NCBI RefSeq assembly: GCF_000153305.1
Contig: NZ_CH724107.1
Location: 1,631,281-1,695,280 of the forward strand
DNA length: 64,000 bases
DNA from: Oceanicola granulosus HTCC2516
GTDB taxonomy: Bacteria > Pseudomonadota > Alphaproteobacteria > Rhodobacterales > Rhodobacteraceae
Direction of reading: 5' to 3'
The stretch's first letter is position 1; each line of letters begins with the position of its first letter. The position numbers and the translations under genes were made by a program. Below the pieces are notes generated by a model. The model had not been told where the DNA came from. It worked only from the letters and a program-made list of their open reading frames with translations, and ran no database searches. Of the stretch, positions 15,894 through 25,531 are shown piece by piece.

Positions 15894-17531
15894 ATGGCAA
15901 AGCGAGAATGGTGGCGGGACGCGGTGATCTACCAGATCTATCCGCGTTCGTTTCAGGACGATTCCGGCGATGGGGTCGGCGATCTCACGGGGATCACGCG
16001 GAGGCTGCCGTACGTCGCAGGGCTCGGCGTGGATGCGATCTGGCTTTCTCCCATCTTCGTGTCGCCGATGGACGACATGGGCTACGACGTTTCGAACTAT
16101 ACCGACATCGATCCTCTGTTCGGGACGCTCGAAGATTTCGACACCCTGATCGAGACAGCGCACGGCCTCGGCCTCAAGGTCATCGTCGACCAGGTGCTCA
16201 GCCACACGAGCGACAAGCACCCGTGGTTCGAGGAGAGCCGCGCGAGCCGCGACAATCCGAAGGCCGACTGGTACGTCTGGGCGGAGCCCAATCCCGACGG
16301 CAGCCCGCCCAACAACTGGGCTAGCGTGTTCGGCGGCTCGGCCTGGGAGTTCGAGCCGCGGCGGCGTCAGTACTACCTGCACAACTTCCTGATTTCGCAG
16401 CCCGACCTGAACTTTCACACGAAGGCGGTCCAGGACGCCCTGCTCGAGACGATGCGCTTCTGGCTGGATCGTGGCCTCGACGGCTTCCGCCTCGATACCG
16501 TCAACTACTACTTCCACGACCCGAAGCTGCGCTCGAACCCGCCCGCCGATCACGGCGGCTTCGGCATGGCGACGGACGTCTACGGCATGCAGCAGCATAT
16601 CTATGACAAGACGCGCCCCGAAAACATCGCGTTCCTGGAGCGGCTGCGCAAGCTGACCGACCAGTACGAGGACGTGATGATGGTCGGGGAAGTCGGCGAG
16701 GATGGCGAGCGCTCGATCGCGGTCATGGGGGAATATACCAGCGGCACCGACCGGCTGCACATGTGCTACTCCTTCGCGATGCTCGGCCCCTACTACAGCG
16801 CCGACCATTTCCGCCGTTGCATCGAAGGCTTCCAGAAAGGCGCGCCGGACGGGCAGCCGAAGTGGTCGTTCTCCAACCACGACGTGCCGCGCCACGTCGA
16901 CCGCTGGGCGACGCATGCGCAGGACAGCGACGCCCTCGCCCGGCAGGCGATCGCCGTCCTTGCCTCGTTCGAGGGGGCGATCGGCATCTACCAGGGCGAG
17001 GAGCTGGGCCAGACGGAAACCGAGCTCGTCTACGAAGAGCTGACCGATCCGCCCGCGCTGCGCTTCTGGCCGCAGGTCAAGGGCCGGGACGGCTGCCGGA
17101 CGCCGATGGTCTGGGAAGCGGACGCGCCGAACGCCGGCTTCTCCAGCGGCGAGCCGTGGCTGCCCGTCAAGGCACCGCAGGCCGCGCGCGCTGTGGATGT
17201 GCAAGAGGCAAGGAACCACAGCGTTCTGCACACCTACCGGGAGGTTCTCGCCTTCCGCAAGGCGACCCCGGCTCTGCGCCAAGGCTCGACGACCTTCCTC
17301 GACCTGCCCGAGCCGGTGCTAGGCATTCGGCGGACGAGCGGAGACGACAACGTGACCTGCCTGTTCAACCTCTCCGCGAACACGCTGCACCTCGACCTCG
17401 ATCGCGCTGCCGGGGCTATCGGCCCGCGTCATGCCGCGCTGCGCGACCGCTCCCTGAGCCTGCCGCCGAACGGGTACTGCTACCTTTCCCACGAGGGCGC
17501 GCTCGGCGCGACCGTCTCGACCGACGCTTGA
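15894..17531 (+). CDS. GH13 alpha-glucosidase
   Basis: A 545-residue glycoside hydrolase of the oligo-1,6-glucosidase/alpha-glucosidase subfamily. The (beta/alpha)8 barrel starts at WWRDAVIYQIYPRSFQD. The catalytic residues are the nucleophile Asp201 (DGFRLDTVN), acid/base Glu266 (VGEVGED) and Asp330 (FSNHD). It should release glucose from short alpha-linked glucosides. No signal peptide is visible, so it is probably cytoplasmic and would need sugar import; no sugar transporter is encoded nearby. A strong hairpin follows the stop, ending the transcription unit before hyuA. Confidence 0.92.
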   Translation: MAKREWWRDAVIYQIYPRSFQDDSGDGVGDLTGITRRLPYVAGLGVDAIWLSPIFVSPMDDMGYDVSNYTDIDPLFGTLEDFDTLIETAHGLGLKVIVDQVLSHTSDKHPWFEESRASRDNPKADWYVWAEPNPDGSPPNNWASVFGGSAWEFEPRRRQYYLHNFLISQPDLNFHTKAVQDALLETMRFWLDRGLDGFRLDTVNYYFHDPKLRSNPPADHGGFGMATDVYGMQQHIYDKTRPENIAFLERLRKLTDQYEDVMMVGEVGEDGERSIAVMGEYTSGTDRLHMCYSFAMLGPYYSADHFRRCIEGFQKGAPDGQPKWSFSNHDVPRHVDRWATHAQDSDALARQAIAVLASFEGAIGIYQGEELGQTETELVYEELTDPPALRFWPQVKGRDGCRTPMVWEADAPNAGFSSGEPWLPVKAPQAARAVDVQEARNHSVLHTYREVLAFRKATPALRQGSTTFLDLPEPVLGIRRTSGDDNVTCLFNLSANTLHLDLDRAAGAIGPRHAALRDRSLSLPPNGYCYLSHEGALGATVSTDA

Positions 17532-17538
17532 CGTCGCG

Positions 17539-17567
17539 GACGGTGCGCGCGCGCTGCGCGCACCGTC
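17539..17567 (+). terminator. Perfect 12-bp hairpin after the alpha-glucosidase
   Basis: GACGGTGCGCGC and GCGCGCACCGTC pair perfectly around a 5-base loop, eight bases after the stop codon. It is followed by TTCACATTC rather than a U run. Its position between two unrelated transcription units supports a terminator role. Confidence 0.55.
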
Positions 17568-17603
17568 TTCACATTCGCGAGCGCCCACCCTAGCGTCGGC
17601 GCC

Positions 17604-19655
17604 ATGACGGCAATCAATCTCGGCGTCGATATCGGCGGCACCTTCACCGACGTGGTCCTGGAAGTGGGCGAGCGCCTGCACTCGACCAAGGTACTCACCA
17701 CCTATGCAGCGCCCGAGGAGGCCATCCTCGCGGGGCTCGCGCAGGTCTGCGCGCAGGCCGACGTCGAACCGGCGCGGATCACGCGGATCCTGCACGGGAC
17801 GACCCTCGCGACGAACGCGCTGATCGAGCGCAAGGGTGCCAAGACCGCCTTCATCACGACCGATGGCTTTCGGGACGTGATCGAGATGCGCACCGAAAGC
17901 CGGTTCGAGCAGTACGACCTCAACCTCGTCTTGCCCGACCCGCTGATCGCGCGCGACTGCCGTTTCACCCTGCATGAGCGGGTCGACGCAGGCGGCAACG
18001 TACTGATTCCGCTGGACGATGCCGAGGTCGAGGCTCTCGCCGCTCGGCTGGAAGATTTCGACAGCATCGCGATCGGCTTCCTGCACAGCTACGCCAATCC
18101 GGAGCACGAACACCGCGTGGCCGACATCCTCGCCGCCCGCTTCCCCGCAAAGAGCCTGTCGCTGTCGAGCGAGGTGTCGCCCCAGATCCGCGAGTACGAA
18201 CGCTTCAACACGACCTGCGCCAACGCCTACGTGCGCCCGATGATGGCTGACTACCTCGGCCGGCTGAAGGCGCGGCTGGCCGAGGCGGGCGCCGACTGCC
18301 CGGTCTTCCTCATGCATTCCGGCGGCGGCCTGATGTCCCTCGAGGCCGCGCGCCAGTTCCCGGTCCGGCTGGTCGAATCCGGCCCCGCGGGCGGCGCGAT
18401 CTTCGCCGCCGACCTCGCGCGGCGGCACGGGCTCGACCGCGTGCTGAGCTTCGACATGGGCGGCACGACCGCCAAGATCTGCCTGATCCGCGGCGGGACG
18501 CCGAAGACGGCGCGGGTGTTCGAGGTCGCCCGGACCTACCGGTTCAAGAAGGGATCGGGCATGCCGATCTCGATCCCGGTCATCGACATGGTGGAGATCG
18601 GCGCCGGCGGCGGCTCCCTCGGCTCGGTGGATGCGCTCGGACGGATCCAGGCGGGCCCGGAAAGCGCCGGCTCCGAGCCCGGCCCCGCGGCCTACGGGCG
18701 CGGCGGCTCGCGGCCGGCCGTCACCGACGCCGACCTGATCCTCGGGCGCCTCGACCCGGACAATTTCGCCGGCGGCTCGATCCCGCTGAAGCCGGAGGCG
18801 TCGGAGACGGCGCTTGCCGAGCATATCGGGCAGCGCCTCGACCTCGACGCGCTGACGGCGGCCTACGGGCTTTCCGAAATGGTCGACGAGAACATGGCGA
18901 ACGCCGCGCGTGTTCATGCCGTCGAGAACGGGGAGGACCTCGCGGGCTACACGATGATCGCCTTCGGCGGCGCCGCCCCGCTTCATGCCGGACGCCTGTG
19001 CGAAAAGCTCGGCCTGACGCGCCTGCTCGTGCCGCCGGGAGCGGGCGTCGGCTCGGCGATCGGCTTCCTGCGCGCGCCCTACGCGTACGAGGCGACGCGC
19101 AGCCTCGTCATGCGGCTCGACGCGTTCGACGCCGAGGCCGCGCGCGAGCTGCTCGCCGCCCTGCGCGACGAAGCCGAGAGCTTCGTGCGCGATTGCGCTC
19201 CCGAGGCGGACATCTCGACCGAGACGGTGCTGCACATGCGCTATCGCGGCCAGGGTTGGGACATCCCCGTTCCGCTCCCCGACCGGCTCGAGGCCGGCGC
19301 GATCCAGGAGGCGTTCGAGGCGGCCTACAGCAACCTCTTCGGCAGGACCGTCGCCGGCCTCGTGCCGGAGGTCACCGTGTGGGCCCTCTCGGCCGCCACG
19401 CCGCTGCGTCCGATCGAGCCGGTCGCCGGGGCGCCCGCCGGCGAGACGGCCACCGGCACCGAGCGTCAGCTCTTCGACGCTTCGACCGGCGCCCTCGCCG
19501 CGGCCGGCGCCCTCGAGCGCACCGCGCTCGGCGACGGCACCGTCATCGCGGGCCCTGCCATCGTGACCGAGGCCGAAACCACGATCATCGTGCCCCGCGG
19601 CTTCACCGCCAAGGGCCGCGCCGACGGCACCATCGACATCCGGAAGAGCTCATGA
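17604..19655 (+). CDS. hyuA: Hydantoinase/oxoprolinase A-type subunit
   Basis: A 683-residue protein of the HyuA family. It begins with the ASKHA-type phosphate loop LGVDIGGTFTDVVL (about 6-19), has ILHGTTLATNALIERKGAK near 70, the second phosphate loop SFDMGGTTAKICLI near 286, and the IGAGGGSLGSVD block. In characterised members the A subunit binds ATP and works with HyuB to open hydantoin-type or 5-oxoproline rings. It overlaps hyuB by 4 bases. The ring substrate is unknown; an FAD oxidoreductase and an epimerase in the same operon suggest a longer catabolic route. Confidence 0.88.
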   Translation: MTAINLGVDIGGTFTDVVLEVGERLHSTKVLTTYAAPEEAILAGLAQVCAQADVEPARITRILHGTTLATNALIERKGAKTAFITTDGFRDVIEMRTESRFEQYDLNLVLPDPLIARDCRFTLHERVDAGGNVLIPLDDAEVEALAARLEDFDSIAIGFLHSYANPEHEHRVADILAARFPAKSLSLSSEVSPQIREYERFNTTCANAYVRPMMADYLGRLKARLAEAGADCPVFLMHSGGGLMSLEAARQFPVRLVESGPAGGAIFAADLARRHGLDRVLSFDMGGTTAKICLIRGGTPKTARVFEVARTYRFKKGSGMPISIPVIDMVEIGAGGGSLGSVDALGRIQAGPESAGSEPGPAAYGRGGSRPAVTDADLILGRLDPDNFAGGSIPLKPEASETALAEHIGQRLDLDALTAAYGLSEMVDENMANAARVHAVENGEDLAGYTMIAFGGAAPLHAGRLCEKLGLTRLLVPPGAGVGSAIGFLRAPYAYEATRSLVMRLDAFDAEAARELLAALRDEAESFVRDCAPEADISTETVLHMRYRGQGWDIPVPLPDRLEAGAIQEAFEAAYSNLFGRTVAGLVPEVTVWALSAATPLRPIEPVAGAPAGETATGTERQLFDASTGALAAAGALERTALGDGTVIAGPAIVTEAETTIIVPRGFTAKGRADGTIDIRKSS

Positions 19656-21244
19656 GCGTCGCCAATCAGATCATCTGGAACCGCCTGATCGCCATCGTCG
19701 AGGAGCAGGCGCAGGCGCTGGTGCGGACGGCCTTCTCCACGTCGGTGCGCGAGGCCGGCGACCTGTCCGCCGGCGTCTACGATCAGGCCGGCAACATGCT
19801 GGCCCAGGCCGTGACGGGCACCCCCGGTCACGTCAACGCCATGGCGGAGGCCGTCGGCCACTTCATCCGCGAGATCGGCGAGATGCACGAGGGCGACACC
19901 TACATCACGAACGACCCGTGGAAGGGCACCGGCCATCTGCACGACATCACCGTCGTCACGCCTGTTTTCCACAAGGCGCGGCACGTCGGCTTCTTTGCCT
20001 GCACCGCGCACGTGGTCGATATCGGCGGGCGCGGCTTCGGCGCGGACGGTGACTCCGTCTACGAGGAGGGGCTGCAGATCCCGATCATGCGCTTCGCCGA
20101 CCGCGGCATGGTCGACGAGACGCTGATCCGCATCATCCGGACCAACACGCGGACCCCTGACCAGCTCGTCGGCGACATCTACGCCCTCGCCGCCTGCAAT
20201 GACGTCGGCCTGGCGCGGCTGCGCGACACGCTCGAGGAATACGGCGCGGACGACCTCGAGGAGATCTCCGCCTTCATCCTCGACGCGTCCCGCACCGCCA
20301 CGATCGAGCGCATCGCCGCTCTGCCGCGCGCCAGCGCGAAGGGGCACATGCGGATCGATGGCTATACCGCGCCCGTCGATCTCCACGTTCGGCTCGAGAC
20401 GCATGACGACCACATCCTGTGCGACTTCGCCGGCACGTCGGGCACCGATCCGAAGGGGATCAACGTCCCCGAGGTCTATACCCGCGCCTATGCCGCCTAC
20501 GCGCTCAAATGCACCATCGCGCCCGACATTCCCAACAATACCGCGAGCCTCGAGCCGTTTCGCGTCACCGCGCCGCGCGGCTCGATCCTCAACGCGCCGC
20601 GCCCGGCGCCCGTCGCCCTGCGACACATCATCGGGCACCTGATCCCCGATACCGTCTTCGACGCACTCGACCAGATCCTGCCGGGCCGTGTGCCGGCCGA
20701 GGGCGCGGGGGCCTTGTGCAACTTCCAGCTCTCGATCTTCGGCCCCGAAAGCGAGCACGAAGTGCTGACCTTCAACTCCGGCGGCACCGGTGCTCGGCCG
20801 ACTCTCGACGGCCTCAACGCCACCGCCTTCCCCTCCGGCGTGATGACGATGCCAGTCGAGGCGACGGAGCATTCGGGGCCGGTCATTATCTGGCGCAAGG
20901 AGCTGCGCGCGGATTCGGGCGGCGAAGGGACCTGCCGTGGCGGGCTCGGCCAGCACATGGAAGTCGGCGTGCCCGACGGCCACAGGTTCGTCTTCTCCGC
21001 GATGTTCGACCGCGTCGATCATCCCGCTCGCGGCCGCGCCGGCGGCGGGGCCGGGGCGCCGACGATCGTCGAGCGCTCCGACGGGACCCGGCTGGGCGGC
21101 AAGGGACGGAGCGCCGTCCCCGAGGGCCAGACGGTGCGCCTCGCCTTCCCCGGCGGCGGTGGCTACGGCCCGCCCGAGAAGCGCCCGGAGGAGGCGCGCG
21201 AGCGCGACCGGCGGCTGGGCTATGTCAGCCGCGAGGACGAATGA
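19652..21244 (+). CDS. hyuB: Hydantoinase/oxoprolinase B-type subunit
   Basis: A 530-residue HyuB-family protein of normal length. Typical blocks are the N-terminal IVEEQAQALVRTAFSTSVREAGDLSAGV, ITNDPWKGTGHLHDITVV near 88, CDFAGTSGTDPKG, and the glycine-rich end PGGGGYGPP. It forms the catalytic partner of HyuA in ATP-dependent amidohydrolysis. It overlaps hyuA and the next gene by ATGA junctions, so all three are translationally coupled. Confidence 0.88.
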   Translation: MSVANQIIWNRLIAIVEEQAQALVRTAFSTSVREAGDLSAGVYDQAGNMLAQAVTGTPGHVNAMAEAVGHFIREIGEMHEGDTYITNDPWKGTGHLHDITVVTPVFHKARHVGFFACTAHVVDIGGRGFGADGDSVYEEGLQIPIMRFADRGMVDETLIRIIRTNTRTPDQLVGDIYALAACNDVGLARLRDTLEEYGADDLEEISAFILDASRTATIERIAALPRASAKGHMRIDGYTAPVDLHVRLETHDDHILCDFAGTSGTDPKGINVPEVYTRAYAAYALKCTIAPDIPNNTASLEPFRVTAPRGSILNAPRPAPVALRHIIGHLIPDTVFDALDQILPGRVPAEGAGALCNFQLSIFGPESEHEVLTFNSGGTGARPTLDGLNATAFPSGVMTMPVEATEHSGPVIIWRKELRADSGGEGTCRGGLGQHMEVGVPDGHRFVFSAMFDRVDHPARGRAGGGAGAPTIVERSDGTRLGGKGRSAVPEGQTVRLAFPGGGGYGPPEKRPEEARERDRRLGYVSREDE

Positions 21245-22413
21245 GCGCCGACCGGCGAACCACCGACGTCGCCATCATCGGCGGCGCGATGACCGGCTCG
21301 GCCGTCGCGTGGTGGCTGACGCGCGATCCCGCCTTCACCGGGCGCGTCACCATCATCGAGCGCGACCCCACCTACGAGTGGGCCGCCACGACGCACACGA
21401 ACAGCTGCATCCGCCAGCAGTTCGGCTCCGAGATCAACATACGGCTAAGTCAATTCACCCTCTCCTTCATGCGCGACATCAAGGACTGGATGGGCGAAGA
21501 TGCCCCCTCCCTGCCCGTCCAGTCCTTCGGCTATCTGTACCTCGCAAGGGATGAACAATTCGCAAACGTGCTGCGCGAAGCCCGCGATTTGCAGGTTGGG
21601 CTTGGCGCCAGCACGGAGATCCTGACGCGACAGGAGCTGTCGCAGCGTTTTCCCTTCTACGTCACCGACGACGTCGTCCTCGCCTCGCACGGCACGCGCG
21701 ACGAGGGCTACTTCGACGGCAACACCCTGTTTCAGCTGTTCAATCGCCAGGCGCGGCAATACGGTGCGACGGTCCTGCACGACGAGGTCGTCGGCATCGA
21801 AGGCACCGACCTGCGGCTGGCCTCGGGCGCCACGCTCTCTGCCGGCACGATCGTCAACGCCGCCGGCCCCCGCGCCGCCGAGATCGCGCGCATGGCCGGG
21901 AGCGACCTGCCCGTCGAGCCGCGCAAGCGCTACAGCTTCGTCTTCGACGCCGCCGAGCCGTTGCCGGTCGACCTGCCGTTAACCATCGATCCGTCCGGCG
22001 TCCACGTGAGGCAGGAGGGACGCTACTACCTCGCCGGCTGCCCGCCCGACGACGATGCGCCCGTCGCGCCCGACGATTTCGAGCTGGATCACGCGATCTG
22101 GGAAGAAAAGGTCTGGCCCGCACTCGCCGCGCGCATCCCCGCCTTCGAGCGGATCAAGCTGATGCAGAGCTGGGTCGGGCACTACGACTTTAACCATTTC
22201 GACCAGAACGCCATCCTGGGCCGACATCCGGACGCGCCGCAGCTGATCACGGCCGCGGGCTTCTCCGGCCACGGCTTGCAGCAGGCGGCCGGAATCGCGC
22301 GCGGGATCGCGGAGTTGATCGTGCACGGCCAGTACCGCAGCCTCGACCTCTCGCCGCTCGGGATCGAGCGCATCCACGACAACCGGCCCGCGCGCGAGCG
22401 GGCCGTCATCTGA
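21241..22413 (+). CDS. FAD-dependent oxidoreductase (DAO/glycine oxidase type)
   Basis: A 390-residue flavoprotein. The FAD-binding dinucleotide fold is at about 9-38 (VAIIGGAMTGSAVAWWL ... VTIIERD), and a second block TIVNAAGPRAAEIARMAG near 205. The C-terminal GFSGHGLQQAAGIARGIAELI is typical of D-amino-acid and sarcosine-oxidase-like enzymes. It should oxidise a C-N bond of an amine or amino acid. Translation is coupled to hyuB (4-base overlap), so its substrate may be the open-chain product of the HyuAB reaction; that is inference. Confidence 0.85.
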   Translation: MSADRRTTDVAIIGGAMTGSAVAWWLTRDPAFTGRVTIIERDPTYEWAATTHTNSCIRQQFGSEINIRLSQFTLSFMRDIKDWMGEDAPSLPVQSFGYLYLARDEQFANVLREARDLQVGLGASTEILTRQELSQRFPFYVTDDVVLASHGTRDEGYFDGNTLFQLFNRQARQYGATVLHDEVVGIEGTDLRLASGATLSAGTIVNAAGPRAAEIARMAGSDLPVEPRKRYSFVFDAAEPLPVDLPLTIDPSGVHVRQEGRYYLAGCPPDDDAPVAPDDFELDHAIWEEKVWPALAARIPAFERIKLMQSWVGHYDFNHFDQNAILGRHPDAPQLITAAGFSGHGLQQAAGIARGIAELIVHGQYRSLDLSPLGIERIHDNRPARERAVI

Positions 22414-22425
22414 CGGAGACCCGCG

Positions 22426-23253
22426 ATGAAGAAGATCGTCCTCACCGGCGCCGCCGGAAATCTCGGCCACGAACTGCGCGCCACGCTGGCAAGCATGGCG
22501 GCCGAGCTGGTGTCGACCGACATCGCCGAGCCGCGTTCGGAGCTGCTGGCGAACGAGACGTGGGTGAAGGCGGACCTCGCGGAGATGGACCAGATCGCGC
22601 CCCTTCTCGAGGGGGCGGAGATGGTGGTGCACTTCGGCGCCATCGTCGACGAGAAGCCGTTCGAGGAGCTCCTGGGGCCGAACTACATCGGCGCCTACAA
22701 CATCTGGGAGGCGGCGCACCGTCACGGGCTCCGGCGAGTGGTCTATGCCTCCTCCATCCATGCCGTCGGGCTCTGCGAGAACAACCGCGGCATCGACACC
22801 GACGAGCCGCACCGCCCGGATACCTTCTACGGCCTCGCCAAGTGCTTCGCCGAGGACATGGGGCGGATGTACTGGGAGAAGCGCGGACTGGAGGCGGTCT
22901 GTCTGCGCATCTTCTCCTGCACGCCCGAGCCGCAAAATGCCCGCGCCCTCGGCAGCTGGCTGAGCTACCGTGACCTCAGGCAGCTGGTCACCCGCGCGAT
23001 CGAAACCCCGACCGTGGGGTTCACCGTCGCCTACGGCGTCTCCGCCAATGACCGCGCGCCGGTTTCCAACGCGCGTGTCGGCTTCCTCGGCTACAAGCCG
23101 CAGGACAACGCCGAGGACTGGGCCGAGACGCTCCTGCCGCAGGCGCGGCCCGATCCGGCCGACCTGGCGCAGACGCGGGTCGGCGGGCCGTTCGCGACCG
23201 TCGCGCTCGGGGAGAGCGGCGTTGCCGGGATCAAGGCGCTGTCGGGCAAGTAG
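22426..23253 (+). CDS. NAD(P)-dependent epimerase/dehydratase, short-chain type
   Basis: A 275-residue extended-type SDR. The Rossmann motif is TGAAGNLGHELRATL at about 7-21, and the catalytic YxxxK is in DTFYGLAKCFAEDM (about 135-148), with a serine in VYASSIHAVG. The layout matches uronate dehydrogenase and related NAD-dependent sugar oxidoreductases (VHFGAIVDEKPFEELL). It lies 12 bases after the oxidoreductase and probably belongs to the same operon. The substrate is not fixed. Confidence 0.8.
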   Translation: MKKIVLTGAAGNLGHELRATLASMAAELVSTDIAEPRSELLANETWVKADLAEMDQIAPLLEGAEMVVHFGAIVDEKPFEELLGPNYIGAYNIWEAAHRHGLRRVVYASSIHAVGLCENNRGIDTDEPHRPDTFYGLAKCFAEDMGRMYWEKRGLEAVCLRIFSCTPEPQNARALGSWLSYRDLRQLVTRAIETPTVGFTVAYGVSANDRAPVSNARVGFLGYKPQDNAEDWAETLLPQARPDPADLAQTRVGGPFATVALGESGVAGIKALSGK

Positions 23254-23399
23254 CCGAACTCGTCGGCCGGTCGCACATCTGATTTTCAGCTCTTCGTTCC
23301 GCACCTCCTTCCGCGTCGACGGCGGGGGCATGCCGCCGCGTTCGATTTGTCGCACTCGTGGCTAGCAGCCAAAGGTTGCGAAATCGTCAAGATTGATTT

Positions 23400-24308
23400 A
23401 TGTCTTTTCACATATTTGAGGACGAGATTTTGTTGAAGAAGAGCGACCACCTGTTCGAGGAGCGCGTGGCGAACCGGCTTTCGGCGCGGGCTTTTCTCCG
23501 CGGAGGCGATGCCTTCCACCTGGTCCGCGCGTCTGTCGAGAGCCGCCGGCCGAAAGGTCTGATCTCGCGCGATTTTCCCATATTGCTCTGGATTCAGAAC
23601 GGGCGCGTCCGGCTGCATCTCGAGAACGAGCGGATCGACCTGGTCGAAGGCGACGTGGTCTTCCTGCGGGTCACCGATGCCCATGCGCTGCAGGCGCGGG
23701 CGGAGGAAACGCTGGCGGTCCTGCTGGTGCTCGCGCCGCAGCTGGTCGACGAGATCGCGGCGCGGCACCGGGCGCTGCGGGGCCGGTTCTTCTGGAGCGA
23801 CGCCCCGTCGCCCGCCCGGGTGCACCGCGACATCCGCCAGCTCGCCGCGCTCAACCAGGCGGCCCTGCGGCTCGACCGGAGCCGGCGCGATGCTCACGAG
23901 GCCGAGGCCTTCCTGCTTCCGTTCCTCGCCACGCTGCTCGACGGCGTGAGCGCGCTGCCGCCGGAGGCGCCCTCCTGGCTGGCCCGCGCCTGCGCGGCGG
24001 CGGAGGATCCCAAGACGTTCCGGGAAGGCGCCGCCGGTTTCGCGCGTGCCGCCGGCCGCGCCCACCCGCATGTCAGCCGCACGACCCGGCGCTTCCTCGG
24101 CAAGAGCCCGTCGGAGATCATCAACGCCCAGCGCATGGCCTACGCGGCGCGGCGGCTGACCAGCACCTCCGACAGCCTCGCCGAAATCGCCGCCGATTGC
24201 GGGATTCCCAACCTCAGCCATTTCCACAAGCTGTTCCGCAGCCACCACGGGGTCACGCCCCAGCGCTACCGCCGGGCTCACCAGCGGGATCTCGTTCAGC
24301 CGTCCTGA
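23400..24308 (+). CDS. AraC-family transcriptional regulator
   Basis: A 302-residue regulator. An N-terminal cupin-like region (about 30-125; NGRVRLHLENERIDLVEGDVVFLRV) would sense a ligand. The C-terminal double helix-turn-helix spans about 195-295, with RRFLGKSPSEIINAQRMAYAARRL and the conserved AEIAADCGIPNLSHFHKLFRSHHGVTPQRYR. It lies downstream of the hyuAB-oxidoreductase-epimerase group on the same strand and is a candidate regulator for it. No clear ribosome site precedes the ATG at 23400, so the start is uncertain. Confidence 0.82.
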   Translation: MSFHIFEDEILLKKSDHLFEERVANRLSARAFLRGGDAFHLVRASVESRRPKGLISRDFPILLWIQNGRVRLHLENERIDLVEGDVVFLRVTDAHALQARAEETLAVLLVLAPQLVDEIAARHRALRGRFFWSDAPSPARVHRDIRQLAALNQAALRLDRSRRDAHEAEAFLLPFLATLLDGVSALPPEAPSWLARACAAAEDPKTFREGAAGFARAAGRAHPHVSRTTRRFLGKSPSEIINAQRMAYAARRLTSTSDSLAEIAADCGIPNLSHFHKLFRSHHGVTPQRYRRAHQRDLVQPS

Positions 24309-24396
24309 CGCGCCGTCCCGCTTTTTACCGGTTGGTCAAACCTTGCCAAGCGCTGGACGAAGTGCGACCGTCCCGCCCGACAAGGGGGAGGCACAC

Positions 24397-25413
24397 TTGG
24401 ACACGACGCACAGCCCAGACCACACCGCCGAGGCGCCTGCCAAGGCGGCGGACCAGCTCCCCTCGCTCCACGAGCCGCGCAATCCCGGCATGGTGCTCGA
24501 CCTCGCCTGGGTCCGCTCCGTGCAGGCCAACACCTCCGCCATCGAACGGCGCGCGGCCACGCTGCCGGGGCGCCGATCGGTCAAGAAGGCATACCAGGCC
24601 GCGTGGCTCTGCCGCGCGATCGCCTGCATCGACCTGACGACGCTGGCCGGCGACGATACCGAGGGCCGGGTTCGCCGGCTCTGTGCCAAGGCGCGCCAGC
24701 CGGTCTCGCCCGCGATCCTCGACAAGCTCGGCATGACCGGCCTGACCACCGGCGCCGTCTGCGTCTACCACGACATGGTCGAGACCGCCGTCGACGCGCT
24801 CAAGGGCACCAACATCCCAGTCGCCGCCGTATCGACCGGCTTCCCCGCCGGCCTGTCGCCCTTCCGCCTGCGCATCGCCGAGATCGGCGAGAGCGTCGCC
24901 GCCGGGGCGCGCGAGATCGACATCGTGATCACCCGCCGCCACGTGCTGCAGGGCAACTGGCAGGCGCTCTACGACGAGATGGCCGAGATGCGCGAGGCCT
25001 GCGGCGACGCGCACGTGAAGGCGATCCTCGCGACCGGGGAGCTCGGCACCCTCAGGAACGTGGCCCGCGCGAGCCTCGTCTGCATGATGGCGGGCGCCGA
25101 CTTCATCAAGACGTCGACGGGCAAGGAGAGCGTCAACGCGACGCTTCCCGTCACCCTCACCATGATCCGCGCGATCCGTGCCTACGAGGAGCGCACCGGC
25201 GTCAAGGTCGGCTACAAGCCCGCCGGCGGCATCTCCAAGGCCAAGGACGCGCTCACCTACCTCGCCATGATGAAGGACGAGCTCGGCGATCGCTGGCTCC
25301 AGCCGGACCTGTTCCGCTTCGGCGCCTCGTCGCTTCTCGGCGATATCGAACGTCAGCTCGAACACCACGTCACCGGCGCCTACTCCGCCTCTTGGCGGCA
25401 TGCGCTCGCCTGA
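24397..25413 (+). CDS. deoC: Deoxyribose-phosphate aldolase
   Basis: A 338-residue DeoC. It splits 2-deoxyribose 5-phosphate into glyceraldehyde 3-phosphate and acetaldehyde. The Schiff-base lysine is in ADFIKTSTGK (about 240-249), the second active lysine in VGYKPAGG, and the aspartate in REIDIV. The N-terminal extension of about 50 residues is longer than in the E. coli enzyme. I chose TTG 24397 because AAGGGGGAGG ends five bases before it; an ATG at 24343 lacks a ribosome site. The neighbouring aldehyde dehydrogenase could remove the acetaldehyde. Confidence 0.92.
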   Translation: MDTTHSPDHTAEAPAKAADQLPSLHEPRNPGMVLDLAWVRSVQANTSAIERRAATLPGRRSVKKAYQAAWLCRAIACIDLTTLAGDDTEGRVRRLCAKARQPVSPAILDKLGMTGLTTGAVCVYHDMVETAVDALKGTNIPVAAVSTGFPAGLSPFRLRIAEIGESVAAGAREIDIVITRRHVLQGNWQALYDEMAEMREACGDAHVKAILATGELGTLRNVARASLVCMMAGADFIKTSTGKESVNATLPVTLTMIRAIRAYEERTGVKVGYKPAGGISKAKDALTYLAMMKDELGDRWLQPDLFRFGASSLLGDIERQLEHHVTGAYSASWRHALA

Positions 25414-25531
25414 TCGGGCGGATCGTACAAGAATGGCTACATGGCAGGCCCTCCGATGAACCGACGCCTCCATCCTGCCAGCAAAAGATGACCAGGCCGT
25501 TAAACCGCGCCCCGCAGACAAGGACGCCCAC

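Noticed and set aside
24925-24932. GTGATCAC palindrome inside deoC
   Set aside because: It encodes conserved residues (IVITR) in deoC and is expected by chance about once in 64 kb.
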